From assembly GCA_021646415.1 (NCBI GenBank), contig SOEU01000002.1, positions 124,001 through 188,000 on the forward strand: a stretch of 64,000 nt of DNA, read 5' to 3'. The DNA comes from Candidatus Brocadia sp. Its GTDB lineage: Bacteria; Planctomycetota; Brocadiia; Brocadiales; Brocadiaceae. The notes under the pieces are model-generated. The model did not search any database. It saw nothing but the letters and a program-made list of their open reading frames with translations, and was not told where the DNA came from. A program made the position numbers and the translations under genes. Within the stretch, counting starts at the first letter, position 1. The number at the start of each line of letters is the position of its first letter. Below, one piece after another: positions 34,800-43,599 of this stretch.

Positions 34800-36140
34800 C
34801 TATATTTTTACTTTTTGTTTTGCAATTTCAGCTTTTGCAAATTTAATACTATGAACAATTGGTCTTTTTGCGGGGCAAATATAACTGCAACAGCCGCATT
34901 CCTTGCACTCCAAAACGTTGTTTTCCAGCGCCAGACTGAACTCTTTCGCTTCAGAGAGGATACTTAACACACTGGGATTAAGCCCATAGGGACAGCTATC
35001 GATGCAACGCCCACATCGGATACAGGCGTGGGATTCCCACTTTTGCGCGTCTCTTAACACAAGAATACCGCCTGTTCCTTTGATAGTAACGGCGGTGTCT
35101 ATATTCCCCTGTGCAACACCCATCATGGGACCACCAAAGATAATCTTATTGACATTCGCTGTAATCTTTGCCTCTTCTAACAATTGTCTTACAGGCGTTC
35201 CCAAACGCACCCAAAAATTTTGTGGGTTTTCTACCCCATTTCCTGTAACAGTGACCAATCTTTCAATTAATGGCCTCCTGAATTTCACCGCTTCATACAC
35301 GGCAAAGGCCGTCCCCACGTTGATTACAATAGCACCTACCTCCAGGGGCAACTGTGTCGGTTTAAATTCTCTATTCAATAATGCCTTAATGAGCTGATGC
35401 TCCGCCCCCTGTGGATACTTTACCTCCATCAAGTCTACTTTCATATGGGGCTCGTTTGATAAAATATCTTTAAAGAGGGTATAAACATCAACCTTATTTG
35501 CCTCGATGCCGATATGCGCCTTTTTACATCCTACACACTTCATAACCAGTTTTAAACCCTGGATAATTTCATGAGGTTTATCTAACATAAGCCGATAATC
35601 GCAGGTAAGATATGGTTCACATTCTGCACCGTTCATAACGACCGTATCGATTGTTTTATCTTTGGGGGGGGTGAGTTTTACATGGGTAGGAAAAGTTGCG
35701 CCACCTAAGCCTACAATACCTGCAGATTGGATGCGATTTCTGATCTCATCAGGGGCGATGAGATCGATATCAGAAGCTACATTCACACCTTCAGTCCAGG
35801 AATCATCCCCGGAATTTTCTATAATAACGGCCGAAGACTTTATTCCTGTGATGGGGTGTGGCCAAGGCACAATATCAATGACTTTACCAGAAACAGAGGC
35901 ATGCACGTTTGCAGAAATGAAACCCTGTGCATCGCCGATCAACTGCCCTTTTTTAACGATATCCCCTTTTTTGACAATTGGTTTAGCTGGAGCACCAATA
36001 TGCTGGCTCATGAACAAATACACAGTTTTGGGAAGCGGGATGGATACTTCTTTCTTATCGTGGGTAAGAACCTTCCCGTCCTCGCCTGGGTGTATACCGC
36101 CGACAAAAGTTTTTAATTTTGATTTAACGATGGTTATCAT
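34800..36140 (-). CDS. rnfC: Rnf complex subunit C (NADH/Fe-S subunit)
   Basis: RnfC binds FMN and NAD(H) and two [4Fe-4S] clusters on the cytoplasmic side. The 446-residue protein has an N-terminal barrel (GGIHPGEDGK), the NADH/FMN region with GIVGLGGATFPTHVKL and NGAECEPYLTCD, and two ferredoxin motifs: C373-x2-C376-x2-C379-x3-C383 and C412-x2-C415-x2-C418-x3-C422. It follows the aminotransferase gene by 11 nt. rnfA, rnfB and rnfE are not in the window. Confidence 0.96.
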   Translation of the reverse strand: MITIVKSKLKTFVGGIHPGEDGKVLTHDKKEVSIPLPKTVYLFMSQHIGAPAKPIVKKGDIVKKGQLIGDAQGFISANVHASVSGKVIDIVPWPHPITGIKSSAVIIENSGDDSWTEGVNVASDIDLIAPDEIRNRIQSAGIVGLGGATFPTHVKLTPPKDKTIDTVVMNGAECEPYLTCDYRLMLDKPHEIIQGLKLVMKCVGCKKAHIGIEANKVDVYTLFKDILSNEPHMKVDLMEVKYPQGAEHQLIKALLNREFKPTQLPLEVGAIVINVGTAFAVYEAVKFRRPLIERLVTVTGNGVENPQNFWVRLGTPVRQLLEEAKITANVNKIIFGGPMMGVAQGNIDTAVTIKGTGGILVLRDAQKWESHACIRCGRCIDSCPYGLNPSVLSILSEAKEFSLALENNVLECKECGCCSYICPAKRPIVHSIKFAKAEIAKQKVKI

Positions 36141-36151
36141 TCGCTCAGCGG

Positions 36152-37339
36152 TTATCTCAATGCACGATCAATCTGGCGTACAGCCTGTTTGAGGCGTAGT
36201 TCGTTCTCCACAATTGCCAATCGCAAATATCCCTCACCATGTTCCCCGAAAGCAGCTCCAGGGGCAACGGCAACCTCAGCCTCGTTGATGAGCTTATAAG
36301 CAAAATCCACCGAACCCATCGATCGCCATTTTTCAGGGATAGGTGCCCACACAAACATAGATGCCTTTGGTTTCTTGACGTTCCATCCGATGCGATTCAG
36401 TCCGTCACAAAGTACATCCCTTCGGCTCTGATAAATTTGCGCCTGCTCCTTTGTATATTTATTACATTCCCGGAGTGCAATGATTGAGGCAATTTGCACG
36501 GGTTGAAAAATACCGTAATCATAATATCCCTTAACTTTTGCCAGGGTATTGACAATCTCTTTGTTTCCTACACAGAACCCAAGCCTCCAGCCAGCCATGT
36601 TAAATGATTTTGACATGGTATTAAATTCCACACCGATCTCTTTGGCACCCTTAACCTGTAAAAAACTCGGCGGCTTGTACCCATCAAATGCGATTCCGCA
36701 ATATGCAAAATCATGGACAACAATAATATTATGTTTTCTCGCGAAGGCAACAATCTCTTCAAAGAAACTCAATTCGATGGTAGCAGCAGTGGGATTATGG
36801 GGAAAATTTAAAATAAGTATCTTTGGGCGAGGGTTGAGATTTTTGGCTGTACTGATCAGGTTTGGCAAAAACTTCTCATCTTCTGTGAGCGGCACACTGA
36901 TAACATTGCCACCAGCCAGATTTACAGCATGTATATGGATAGGGAAGGCAGGATTAGGCACCACAACAGTATCGCCCGTTTCCAATAATCCCAAACACAA
37001 ATGAGATATCCCCTCTTTTGATCCAATAGTGCAAACCACTTCTTCTGGATCAAGGGGCACACTGAACTGCTTTTCATAATACTTGGCAACCTCACGCCTG
37101 AGATTGAATATGCCATTAGCAGAGACAGTATACCTGTGATTTCTTGGATCCTGTACAGCCTCACACAACTTCTGAATGATTGGCTGGGGTGTAGGGTCAT
37201 TTGGATTCCCCATGCCCAAGTCAATTACATCAATATTATTACGTCGTTTTTCATATTTTAAGGCGTTTAATCGTCCAAACAGATAAGGCGGTAATTGCTT
37301 TACTCTATCAGCGACATTAATCACAAACTCTTCTGACAT
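36152..37339 (-). CDS. alaC: alanine-type class I aminotransferase (AlaC/YfdZ family)
   Basis: A PLP-dependent fold-type I aminotransferase of 395 residues. It shows [37 protein letters not shown] and the Schiff-base Lys in [16 protein letters not shown]. The strongest resemblance is to AlaC, which makes alanine from pyruvate and glutamate. LL-diaminopimelate aminotransferase is a related alternative. It overlaps the promoter region of rnfC closely (11 nt), so the two are probably co-transcribed. Confidence 0.85.
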   Translation of the reverse strand: MSEEFVINVADRVKQLPPYLFGRLNALKYEKRRNNIDVIDLGMGNPNDPTPQPIIQKLCEAVQDPRNHRYTVSANGIFNLRREVAKYYEKQFSVPLDPEEVVCTIGSKEGISHLCLGLLETGDTVVVPNPAFPIHIHAVNLAGGNVISVPLTEDEKFLPNLISTAKNLNPRPKILILNFPHNPTAATIELSFFEEIVAFARKHNIIVVHDFAYCGIAFDGYKPPSFLQVKGAKEIGVEFNTMSKSFNMAGWRLGFCVGNKEIVNTLAKVKGYYDYGIFQPVQIASIIALRECNKYTKEQAQIYQSRRDVLCDGLNRIGWNVKKPKASMFVWAPIPEKWRSMGSVDFAYKLINEAEVAVAPGAAFGEHGEGYLRLAIVENELRLKQAVRQIDRALR

Positions 37340-37429
37340 TGCATCCTTTTCTAGAAAATCGATATTGCTCTATCATAAAAGAACATTTTACATTTGTAGA
37401 TCATTACAGAGATAACGACTGTTTGAAAT

Positions 37430-38386
37430 TCAATCAAGGACCAAATTTTTAGTAATCGATGCATTTTCTATCAAACTAATCAGCCAGGGTCCTATTCTTT
37501 CCTTGTACTGTTGATTTCTGACGATCTTTTCCAATTCTCCCTTGACTGCCTTAAAACTCTTATTACTGGCTGGTTTCCTGTCGAGAATTTTAATAATATG
37601 ATAGCCGTAATCTGTTTTGATAATGTCGCTGAGTTCTCCAACCTTTAAGCGCGCCACGTCTGCACCCAAACTGTCTTTTGGACTAAAAGGCTGCATCTTT
37701 CCACCCCTGGCTGCAGAGACGCGATCGACAGATTCATTTCTTGCTAGGGTGGCAAAATCGGCACCAGATTTTAATTTTTTGAGCGCATCTTCCGCCTCCC
37801 TGCGGGTTCTAAAGACTATCTGGCTGGCCTCAATCTTTTCACCATACTCTTTCTCGTATGCCCTCTGTAGTTCTTCGTTTGTTACGGTAATTGTCTTTGC
37901 CATAAGTTTTTCGGCAACAACTTCTAACTCGGCCTGTTTTCTCATCCTTCTGGAGAGTTTTTCTTCAAGTTGCGCAATGCTGCTGCCGATCTTGACTAAC
38001 TCTTTTTCAAGGTCTTCCTTGTCTTTTATCCGATACGTGCGCATTAAGCCTTCAATTTCACTGTTAATAAGGATCTTTAACTTCTGTTCTACTTCACTAC
38101 TTGTAACATTAACCCCTTCTTTTTCAGCCATTTGATAGATCAGCGTTCTTCGGATAAGCACATCTAGCGCATCCTCTCCATACGTATCAATCAGCAGGCT
38201 ATAAAGATCCTGCCTTGTAATCTTTTGACCATTTACGATTGCCACAATATTTTTATCAGTAATAACCAAGGGTTCGTTCTTCGCAGATTTGGCATCGCGC
38301 GTTGCCTCTCCAAAGATCAGTTGGATAAAAAACATATCAACAGAAAGCATCAAAGAAAAAATGGTAACAGCTACACGGATTTTCAT
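37430..38386 (-). CDS. periplasmic peptidyl-prolyl isomerase (SurA/PpiC/PrsA type)
   Basis: A 318-residue exported foldase. It has a signal peptide (1-26), a SurA-like N-terminal helical domain (about 45-165), one parvulin rotamase domain (about 182-275, with IEASQIVFRTRREAEDALKK, GGKMQPF, VGELSDIIKTDYGYHIIKI) and a helical C-terminus. One parvulin domain rather than two sets it apart from E. coli SurA. It probably assists folding of exported or outer-membrane proteins. ATG 38386 lacks a clear ribosome site. Confidence 0.9.
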   Translation of the reverse strand: MKIRVAVTIFSLMLSVDMFFIQLIFGEATRDAKSAKNEPLVITDKNIVAIVNGQKITRQDLYSLLIDTYGEDALDVLIRRTLIYQMAEKEGVNVTSSEVEQKLKILINSEIEGLMRTYRIKDKEDLEKELVKIGSSIAQLEEKLSRRMRKQAELEVVAEKLMAKTITVTNEELQRAYEKEYGEKIEASQIVFRTRREAEDALKKLKSGADFATLARNESVDRVSAARGGKMQPFSPKDSLGADVARLKVGELSDIIKTDYGYHIIKILDRKPASNKSFKAVKGELEKIVRNQQYKERIGPWLISLIENASITKNLVLD

Positions 38387-38510
38387 AGGAGTAAACTTTG
38401 CAAAAAAGAGAGTTATGGTGAATATAAAAATATATAAAATTGATTTTTTATTATATCACAGTTAAAATTGAAGTGTCAATGTTTTTTGGCTTAATACTGG
38501 GAGATGTTAA

Positions 38511-39107
38511 GTGACAGCGATTATACTGGCAGGTGGGAAAAGCCGCAGAATGGGTTTTAATAAAGCATTTCTTACGTACGGAGATAAAACATTCATCGAA
38601 CATCAAATAGCAAGGCTGAGAAGAATCTTCGACGAAATCATTCTGTCTGCAAACGATGTCAGTATTTATAACCATCTGAACTTACCTGTTGTATCCGACA
38701 TAATGCCAGAGAGAGGCCCACTCAGTGGCATTTGCGCTGGTCTCATGCGCTCTTCAAGCTTTCACTCCTTCGTGATAGCCTGTGATATGCCTTTTATCCA
38801 CGAAAAGATAATCCTTTATCTCAGAGAACGGATCGATGGCTACGATGTGGTCGTACCACAGACAAGCCGCGGGCTGGAACCACTGCATGCTTTTTATTCC
38901 AAGAAGTGCATACAGCCGATGTATCGTTGTCTTAATGAAGGGCGACTGCGAATTATCGATTTTTTTTCAGAAGTAAAGGTAAAAATTGTCGATGAGCAGG
39001 AATTCAAGGAACTGGACACATCCACACAGCCCCTTGTCAATCTGAATACCCCGGAAGAATACCATAAATACTGTGACCATAAGGTGCCCAATCGAAGGGA
39101 ATCGTGA
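38511..39107 (+). CDS. mobA: molybdenum cofactor guanylyltransferase
   Basis: MobA adds GMP to Mo-molybdopterin to form the bis-MGD cofactor. The 198-residue protein begins with the nucleotidyltransferase loop TAIILAGGKSRRMGFNKAFL and has ERGPLSGICAGL and ACDMPFI with the metal Asp. The start is GTG 38511 with TGGGAG 7 nt upstream. Its TGA overlaps the start region of hutI, so the two are translationally linked. Together with moeA it implies bis-MGD enzymes in this organism. Confidence 0.93.
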   Translation: MTAIILAGGKSRRMGFNKAFLTYGDKTFIEHQIARLRRIFDEIILSANDVSIYNHLNLPVVSDIMPERGPLSGICAGLMRSSSFHSFVIACDMPFIHEKIILYLRERIDGYDVVVPQTSRGLEPLHAFYSKKCIQPMYRCLNEGRLRIIDFFSEVKVKIVDEQEFKELDTSTQPLVNLNTPEEYHKYCDHKVPNRRES

Positions 39108-39109
39108 GC

Positions 39110-40381
39110 ATGTTGCCCGGTTTATTCTTGCAGAATATTGGTCAATTGGTGACTGTTGCAGGCGCATCCCAAAAACCTAAAACATTTCACAGGATGGATG
39201 AAATCGGGATTATTAAGGATGGTGCAGTTGTCATAAGAGACGGAAATTTTATTGATATTGGCGCGACCAAAAAACTGAAAAAAAAGCATCATGGTAAAGA
39301 CACAAAAATCATTGATGCTGCTGGAAAAGTTGTTTTGCCTGGCTTTGTAGATAGTCATACTCATGCCATTTTTGGTGGTGACCGTACGGGAGAGTTCGTC
39401 CAGCGTATTCAAGGAGAGACCTATTTAGAAATTCTTAAAAAAGGGGCAGGAATATTAAGTACCGTTGAAAATACCCGTAAACTAAAAATCCAGGATCTTG
39501 CTGAACTGTCGAGAAAACACCTCGACACTATGCTTTTGCATGGTACAACTACCGTGGAAATTAAAAGTGGGTACGGACTCGATATGAAAAGCGAACTCAA
39601 AATACTTAAGACAATACAATGTCTGCAAAAAATACATCAAACAGACATTGTGGCCACCTTTCTCGGTGCCCATGTAATTCCTCCCGAATATAAGCACGCC
39701 CCGAATAGCTATGTTAATTTAATATGCAATATGCTACCGAAAGTAAAACCTTATGCACCCTTTTGCGATGTTTTTTGTGACGAAGGGGCTTTCAATACAG
39801 AACAATCGAAAAGAATTCTTAAAACAGCAAAGGCATTAGGTTTTAGGGTAAAGATACATACCAATGAATTTAAGGATATCGGTGGTGTGTCACTGGCTAT
39901 TCAGTTTGATACAATATCAGCAGACCATCTTGACAATATCAAACAGCGTGATATAGTAAGACTTAAAAAGAGTAATATTGTTTGTGTTTTATTGCCGGGT
40001 GTACCATTCTTTCTGATGAAAGATACTTATGCGCCGGCAAGAAAAATGATAGAAAATGGACTACCAGTTGCATTGGCAACTGATTTTAATCCCGGTACAT
40101 GCCCAACTTCAAATATGCAAATGATAATAACCCTGGCATGTCTCAAGATGGGTATGACGCCTGCCCAAGCGATTAATGCTGCCACGATAAATGCAGCACA
40201 CGCTATCGGAATGGCACATCGGCTTGGAAGTATAGAGATCGGAAAACAAGCGGATATGATAATTCTTGACATCCAGGATTACAATCAATTGCCTTATTAT
40301 TTTGGTATAAATCACGTAAAGACCACCATAAAGAAAGGCAGGGTAGTTGCAGAGAATAAACAGTTAATGGATTTATACTAA
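39110..40381 (+). CDS. hutI: imidazolonepropionase
   Basis: HutI opens the imidazolone ring in histidine breakdown. The 423-residue amidohydrolase has the first metal site HTHAIFGGDR, the substrate segment EIKSGYGLD, the metal-binding LGAHVIPPEY and KIHTNEF, and the late ATDFNPGTCPTSNM. I prefer ATG 39110, with AAGGGA 9 nt upstream, over GTG 39104. No other hut gene is adjacent, and the partner here is mobA, an odd pairing; the identity is nevertheless strong. Confidence 0.93.
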   Translation: MLPGLFLQNIGQLVTVAGASQKPKTFHRMDEIGIIKDGAVVIRDGNFIDIGATKKLKKKHHGKDTKIIDAAGKVVLPGFVDSHTHAIFGGDRTGEFVQRIQGETYLEILKKGAGILSTVENTRKLKIQDLAELSRKHLDTMLLHGTTTVEIKSGYGLDMKSELKILKTIQCLQKIHQTDIVATFLGAHVIPPEYKHAPNSYVNLICNMLPKVKPYAPFCDVFCDEGAFNTEQSKRILKTAKALGFRVKIHTNEFKDIGGVSLAIQFDTISADHLDNIKQRDIVRLKKSNIVCVLLPGVPFFLMKDTYAPARKMIENGLPVALATDFNPGTCPTSNMQMIITLACLKMGMTPAQAINAATINAAHAIGMAHRLGSIEIGKQADMIILDIQDYNQLPYYFGINHVKTTIKKGRVVAENKQLMDLY

Positions 40382-40472
40382 AAAACCTGCGATTTTCATT
40401 CTGTGATCTTTTTAAAATAAGTAATTACAATTTCATTGTGTATATCTTATTCCGGTAACGTGGAGATCATTT

Positions 40473-40916
40473 ATGAGGGTGAAATATAATGGGATGTGTG
40501 GGAGGATAATTTTAGTTCTTTTCATAGGGACTTTTTTATCAGCTGGAATATCTTATAGTCGTGTTGATGAAAAGAAAAAAGCGGAGTCTGTAGTCTATGG
40601 TGTGACAATCGTATCTCTGGATGCACCATTGCGCGCCACTATCGGAGGAAAAGTTACTATTGAAATAGCCATTGGGAACGAAAGGGCATCGAAAGTAACA
40701 ACCATATTGACGGTAACATGTCCTACAACAAAACAACAAATTGGCAGGGAGGCTGAAACGTTGGAAGGTTTGACGTCACAGAAAATCGTATATACCTGGA
40801 ACACCGAAGGATTAAAAGAAGGAACTTATGTCATACGTGCAGAATTAGAGAAGGTACCTGATGAAACAATTGTTGATGATAACGTAAGACAGATAGAAAT
40901 ACTTTTACAGCGTTAA
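40473..40916 (+). CDS. exported protein with a CARDB-like beta domain
   Basis: The 147-residue product has an uncleaved or signal-type hydrophobic N-terminus (about 11-28), then one Ig-like beta domain with an IGGKVTIEIAIGNERASKVTT segment and a WNTEGLKEGTYVIRAELE end, as in CARDB and DUF11-like adhesion domains. The final residues (DETIVDDNVRQIEI) fit the same fold. It probably sits in the periplasm or on the surface; its partner is unknown. It stands alone after hutI. Confidence 0.75.
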   Translation: MRVKYNGMCGRIILVLFIGTFLSAGISYSRVDEKKKAESVVYGVTIVSLDAPLRATIGGKVTIEIAIGNERASKVTTILTVTCPTTKQQIGREAETLEGLTSQKIVYTWNTEGLKEGTYVIRAELEKVPDETIVDDNVRQIEILLQR

Positions 40917-40999
40917 ATAGTTTTACCAGATGTCGGTAATTTCCTGGCTTATCATCCACAGTAGAGATAAGTGACTTGAAATTAGATTACCAAGAATTC

Positions 41000-41836
41000 C
41001 TAATTATTTTGCCCCTTTAACCGTTCATATTCAGCAAATTCTCTATTGGCTTCCGATATTATACCTTTCTTTTTATAAGCAAGACCAAGGTTATAATGTA
41101 CATTAGCCAAGTTGGGTTCAATGGCTGCAACTTTTTGAAATTCCTTTATTGCCTGGTCATACATACCTTTCTTGCCGTATTCAATACCCTTCTCGTTAAT
41201 CTTTTTTATATCAAATCCACTAACCTCATCTCTTTTTTGTTCTTCTGTTGCTTTTACTTCTGGTACTCTTGGGGTATAGGATCGGACAATAGGTGCGCTC
41301 ACTTTCTTCCTGGCACCGGAAACATTTTTGCCGGAAGCTTTTTTGGCCGTACTCTTAGACTTGGTACTAGCTTTCTTTTGTGCTGTTTTTGTAACGGACT
41401 TTTTCTTGGCTACCGACTTTGGTTTTTTAGAAGTTTTCGCCACGTTAACCTTGCTGGACAATTTCTTATAAGCAATTTCCAAAGATGTAGCCTTCTTTTT
41501 CAGTTTGGCATGTTCTTTTTCCATGGCAGATTGTTTCGCCTTCATTTGGGCATATGCCTGTTTCAACTTATCCTTCTCTGATGCGAGCATATTAACACGG
41601 CCTTCAAGATTTTGATTCATGGCTTCAAGATCGTCTGATTTTTCTTCCAATCCTCCGATAGTATGACTGAGTTCATTATGGAAATTACTATAGGAACTCT
41701 TCCGAAACCTTTCTTCATGTTTCGTATGTTTATATAAATTCTCTACCCCGTAAGCTATTTCTCGGTCTACAGTCAATAGTAATAAAACAAAAAAGATCCA
41801 TAGGTTGATATATTTCAGTTTAGTCAATATTCGCAT
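41000..41836 (-). CDS. exported coiled-coil protein with Lys/Ala/Ser-rich linker and TPR repeats
   Basis: A 278-residue product with the strong site AGGAGGAAG before ATG 41836. Parts in order: an N-terminal membrane helix or signal (about 10-29), a coiled coil (about 55-130), a histone-H1-like linker of Lys, Ser, Ala and Thr (about 134-180), and two C-terminal TPR units (about 212-275, YDQAIKEFQKVAAIEPNLAN and VHYNLGLAYKKKG). If exported, the basic linker could contact peptidoglycan or other polyanions; this is inference. The family is not recognised as a whole. Confidence 0.78.
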   Translation of the reverse strand: MRILTKLKYINLWIFFVLLLLTVDREIAYGVENLYKHTKHEERFRKSSYSNFHNELSHTIGGLEEKSDDLEAMNQNLEGRVNMLASEKDKLKQAYAQMKAKQSAMEKEHAKLKKKATSLEIAYKKLSSKVNVAKTSKKPKSVAKKKSVTKTAQKKASTKSKSTAKKASGKNVSGARKKVSAPIVRSYTPRVPEVKATEEQKRDEVSGFDIKKINEKGIEYGKKGMYDQAIKEFQKVAAIEPNLANVHYNLGLAYKKKGIISEANREFAEYERLKGQNN

Positions 41837-42191
41837 TATCTCTTCCTCCTAAGTAAGATGGAAGGCAAAAATATACTTATGCTTATTGTTGCTATGTAAA
41901 ACAACAATATACTGTAGTAACTTTATCCAAATATTCTATAATATTGTGGCCAGTTGGGATAGATCAATAATCACTTAATCATTTTATTTATTTGAGGTTA
42001 ATAATACATCTACAAATAGATTTTGCAAGTAATTTCGGACATTTTTACAAAAATTTTTATTATCCGTAACTATCACAATTCAATTGTCTGGCTGTTAAAA
42101 AGGTACAGTATTTTTACATTGACTTATTCTGTGTTTATCAAGTAGAATTAGACTGTTCTTATTTCTACTACCACTTGAGGAGTATAAGTAG
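41837..42191. other. divergent intergenic region between the TPR protein and the 4-Cys protein
   Basis: A 355-nt AT-rich gap serving two divergent genes. It holds a clear promoter for the right-hand gene (42119-42148) and nothing I recognise for the left-hand gene. No other gene is visible. Confidence 0.6.
42119..42148 (+). promoter_or_regulatory. sigma70-type promoter for the 4-Cys small protein
   Basis: TTGACT (42119-42124) and TAGAAT (42143-42148) are 18 nt apart, 44 nt before ATG 42192. Confidence 0.6.
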
Positions 42192-42389
42192 ATGAAAAAT
42201 AAAAAAAATAATAATAAGAAGAGTATTTGTTTTGGATGTAATTATGCAATTGTCCTGGATGGCAAAGATGTCTTTTGTAACATCCTTATGCGTGATGTGG
42301 CATACAAGTCTTGCACGGCTTTTGAACGAAATTGGCAGATAAACGATATTGTTCAAGAAAAGACGAAGGAAAGAAAAAAGGGACATTAA
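42192..42389 (+). CDS. small four-cysteine protein, probably metal-binding
   Basis: A 65-residue protein with a promoter, the site TTGAGGAG before ATG 42192, and a strong palindromic terminator after it, so it is a monocistronic gene. It has a Lys/Asn-rich start and four Cys (C13, C16, C29, C41; CX2CX12CX11C), a spacing seen in small zinc-finger or Fe-S proteins. The chain ends with a basic helix. No family is recognised. Confidence 0.7.
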   Translation: MKNKKNNNKKSICFGCNYAIVLDGKDVFCNILMRDVAYKSCTAFERNWQINDIVQEKTKERKKGH

Positions 42390-42435
42390 AGAATTGCAGA
42401 ATTGATACATTATATTCAAGATATTCAAGTCAAAA

Positions 42436-42471
42436 AAAGCGGGACAATGTTGTACAACATTGTCCCGCTTT
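42436..42471. terminator. 36-nt perfect palindrome, bidirectional terminator
   Basis: An 18-bp stem, AAAGCGGGACAATGTTGT and its exact complement, with flanking A-rich (left) and T-rich (right, TTTGCTTTAT) sequence. It is placed 47 nt after the 4-Cys gene stop. Confidence 0.8.
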
Positions 42472-42633
42472 GCTTTATAGAGCTTGTCCTGTAAACAAGG
42501 CAGTTACACCACTTTATGACCAATGACTCGTTCGTAGTAGCTTTGCCCTAAAGTTTGTATGCCTGAATCATTAACAGAATAGGATTTTGAGTTTACCAGA
42601 AATCTTTTGCAAATAACACGGTCTCAAATTTTA

Positions 42634-42662
42634 TTGACTAGTTTTTCATTATATGCTATAGT
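42634..42662 (+). promoter_or_regulatory. sigma70-type promoter for the dksA-like/lspA pair
   Basis: TTGACT (42634-42639) and TATAGT (42657-42662) with a 17-nt spacer lie about 75 nt upstream of ATG 42737. The rest of the gap from 42472 shows nothing else. Confidence 0.65.
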
Positions 42663-42736
42663 AATGCGACTTTACGTTAATTAATGTAGGCAGTAGGAAA
42701 CGTCATGATCTTTTTAATATACTATGGAGAGGAATA

Positions 42737-43117
42737 ATGAAAGAAGAATTTGCTCAATTTAAAAAGCTCCTCCTTTCTTTAAGAGAAAGGCTCGTCGGAA
42801 AAGTGGATTCTATGCAGGGAGAGGCATTAAAAAGATCCAGGCAAGATGCGTCTGGTGATTTGTCAAACGTTCCGATACATATGGCTGATGTAGGTACAGA
42901 CAACTACGAAAGAGATCTTATGATTGAGCTTATCCAGAGCGGAGAAGAAAGCCTGCGTAATATCGATACCGCTTTGGAAAAGATCGAAGAAGGTACTTTT
43001 GGCATTTGTGAAATATGCGGGAAAAAAATAAATAAGGAACGACTAAAGGCTGTACCCTATGCAAAACTTTGTATAGATTGTCAAAGGGAAGAGGAGATGG
43101 ATTCCATTTTAAAATAG
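42737..43117 (+). CDS. DksA/TraR-family zinc-finger protein
   Basis: A 126-residue member of the DksA/TraR family. It has an N-terminal helical hairpin (1-85), then the zinc finger C91-EIC94...C112-IDC115 with GTFGICEICGKKINKERLKA. The coiled-coil tip has the acidic HMADVGTDNYERD segment usual in the short DksA-like proteins common in planctomycetes. DksA-type proteins bind RNA polymerase and can work with ppGpp, but the target of this paralogue type is not established. It is followed 5 nt later by lspA. Confidence 0.9.
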   Translation: MKEEFAQFKKLLLSLRERLVGKVDSMQGEALKRSRQDASGDLSNVPIHMADVGTDNYERDLMIELIQSGEESLRNIDTALEKIEEGTFGICEICGKKINKERLKAVPYAKLCIDCQREEEMDSILK

Positions 43118-43122
43118 ATTTT

Positions 43123-43599
43123 ATGAAAAACCCTGCGACATTTGTTATACCGGCCGTGTTTGGCGTTATCGTAGACATTGTATCAAAATGGGTTGTATTC
43201 TCCAAATTAGATGAATTTGAAAAGGTGAATTTAATCCCTGGATTAATCAATATATTGCAAAGTAAGAATGAAGGCGTTGTTTTTGGGCTGTTCCCCGGTA
43301 AAAACAACGCCTTTGTTATTTTCTCAATCATAGCAATTGCCGCCATTATATATATTTATATGAAATCTGATAAGTCACTTTTTGCGTCAAACTTTGCTTT
43401 AGGTCTTATTCTGGCAGGTGCAGCAGGAAATCTCTGGGATAGAATATGGTATGGATATGTAAGAGACTTTATAGATTTGCATATCGGAGACAAATATCAT
43501 TGGCCTACTTTTAATGTTGCCGATAGTCTGATTTGCGTTGGCATATCTCTTATGGTTTTTGCCTCATTCTCAGCTCCAAAGCTAAAAGAATCTGCCTAA
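43123..43599 (+). CDS. lspA: lipoprotein signal peptidase
   Basis: LspA cleaves signal peptides of prolipoproteins in the inner membrane. The 158-residue protein from ATG 43123 has four membrane helices and the aspartic-protease motifs AAGNLWDRIWYGYVRDFID (D115) and FNVADSLI (D134). A longer frame opens at 43069 but overlaps the dksA-like gene. It ends overlapping the convergent ilvE by 4 nt. Confidence 0.95.
   Translation: MKNPATFVIPAVFGVIVDIVSKWVVFSKLDEFEKVNLIPGLINILQSKNEGVVFGLFPGKNNAFVIFSIIAIAAIIYIYMKSDKSLFASNFALGLILAGAAGNLWDRIWYGYVRDFIDLHIGDKYHWPTFNVADSLICVGISLMVFASFSAPKLKESA

Noticed and set aside
35662-36192. 176-codon plus-strand frame opposite rnfC
   Set aside because: Antisense to rnfC, whose cluster motifs are complete; the frame has no family resemblance.
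42472-42560. Possible tRNA-like segment after the 4-Cys gene terminator
   Set aside because: No consistent cloverleaf, no TTCRANNC T-loop and no CCA; nothing supports a tRNA.
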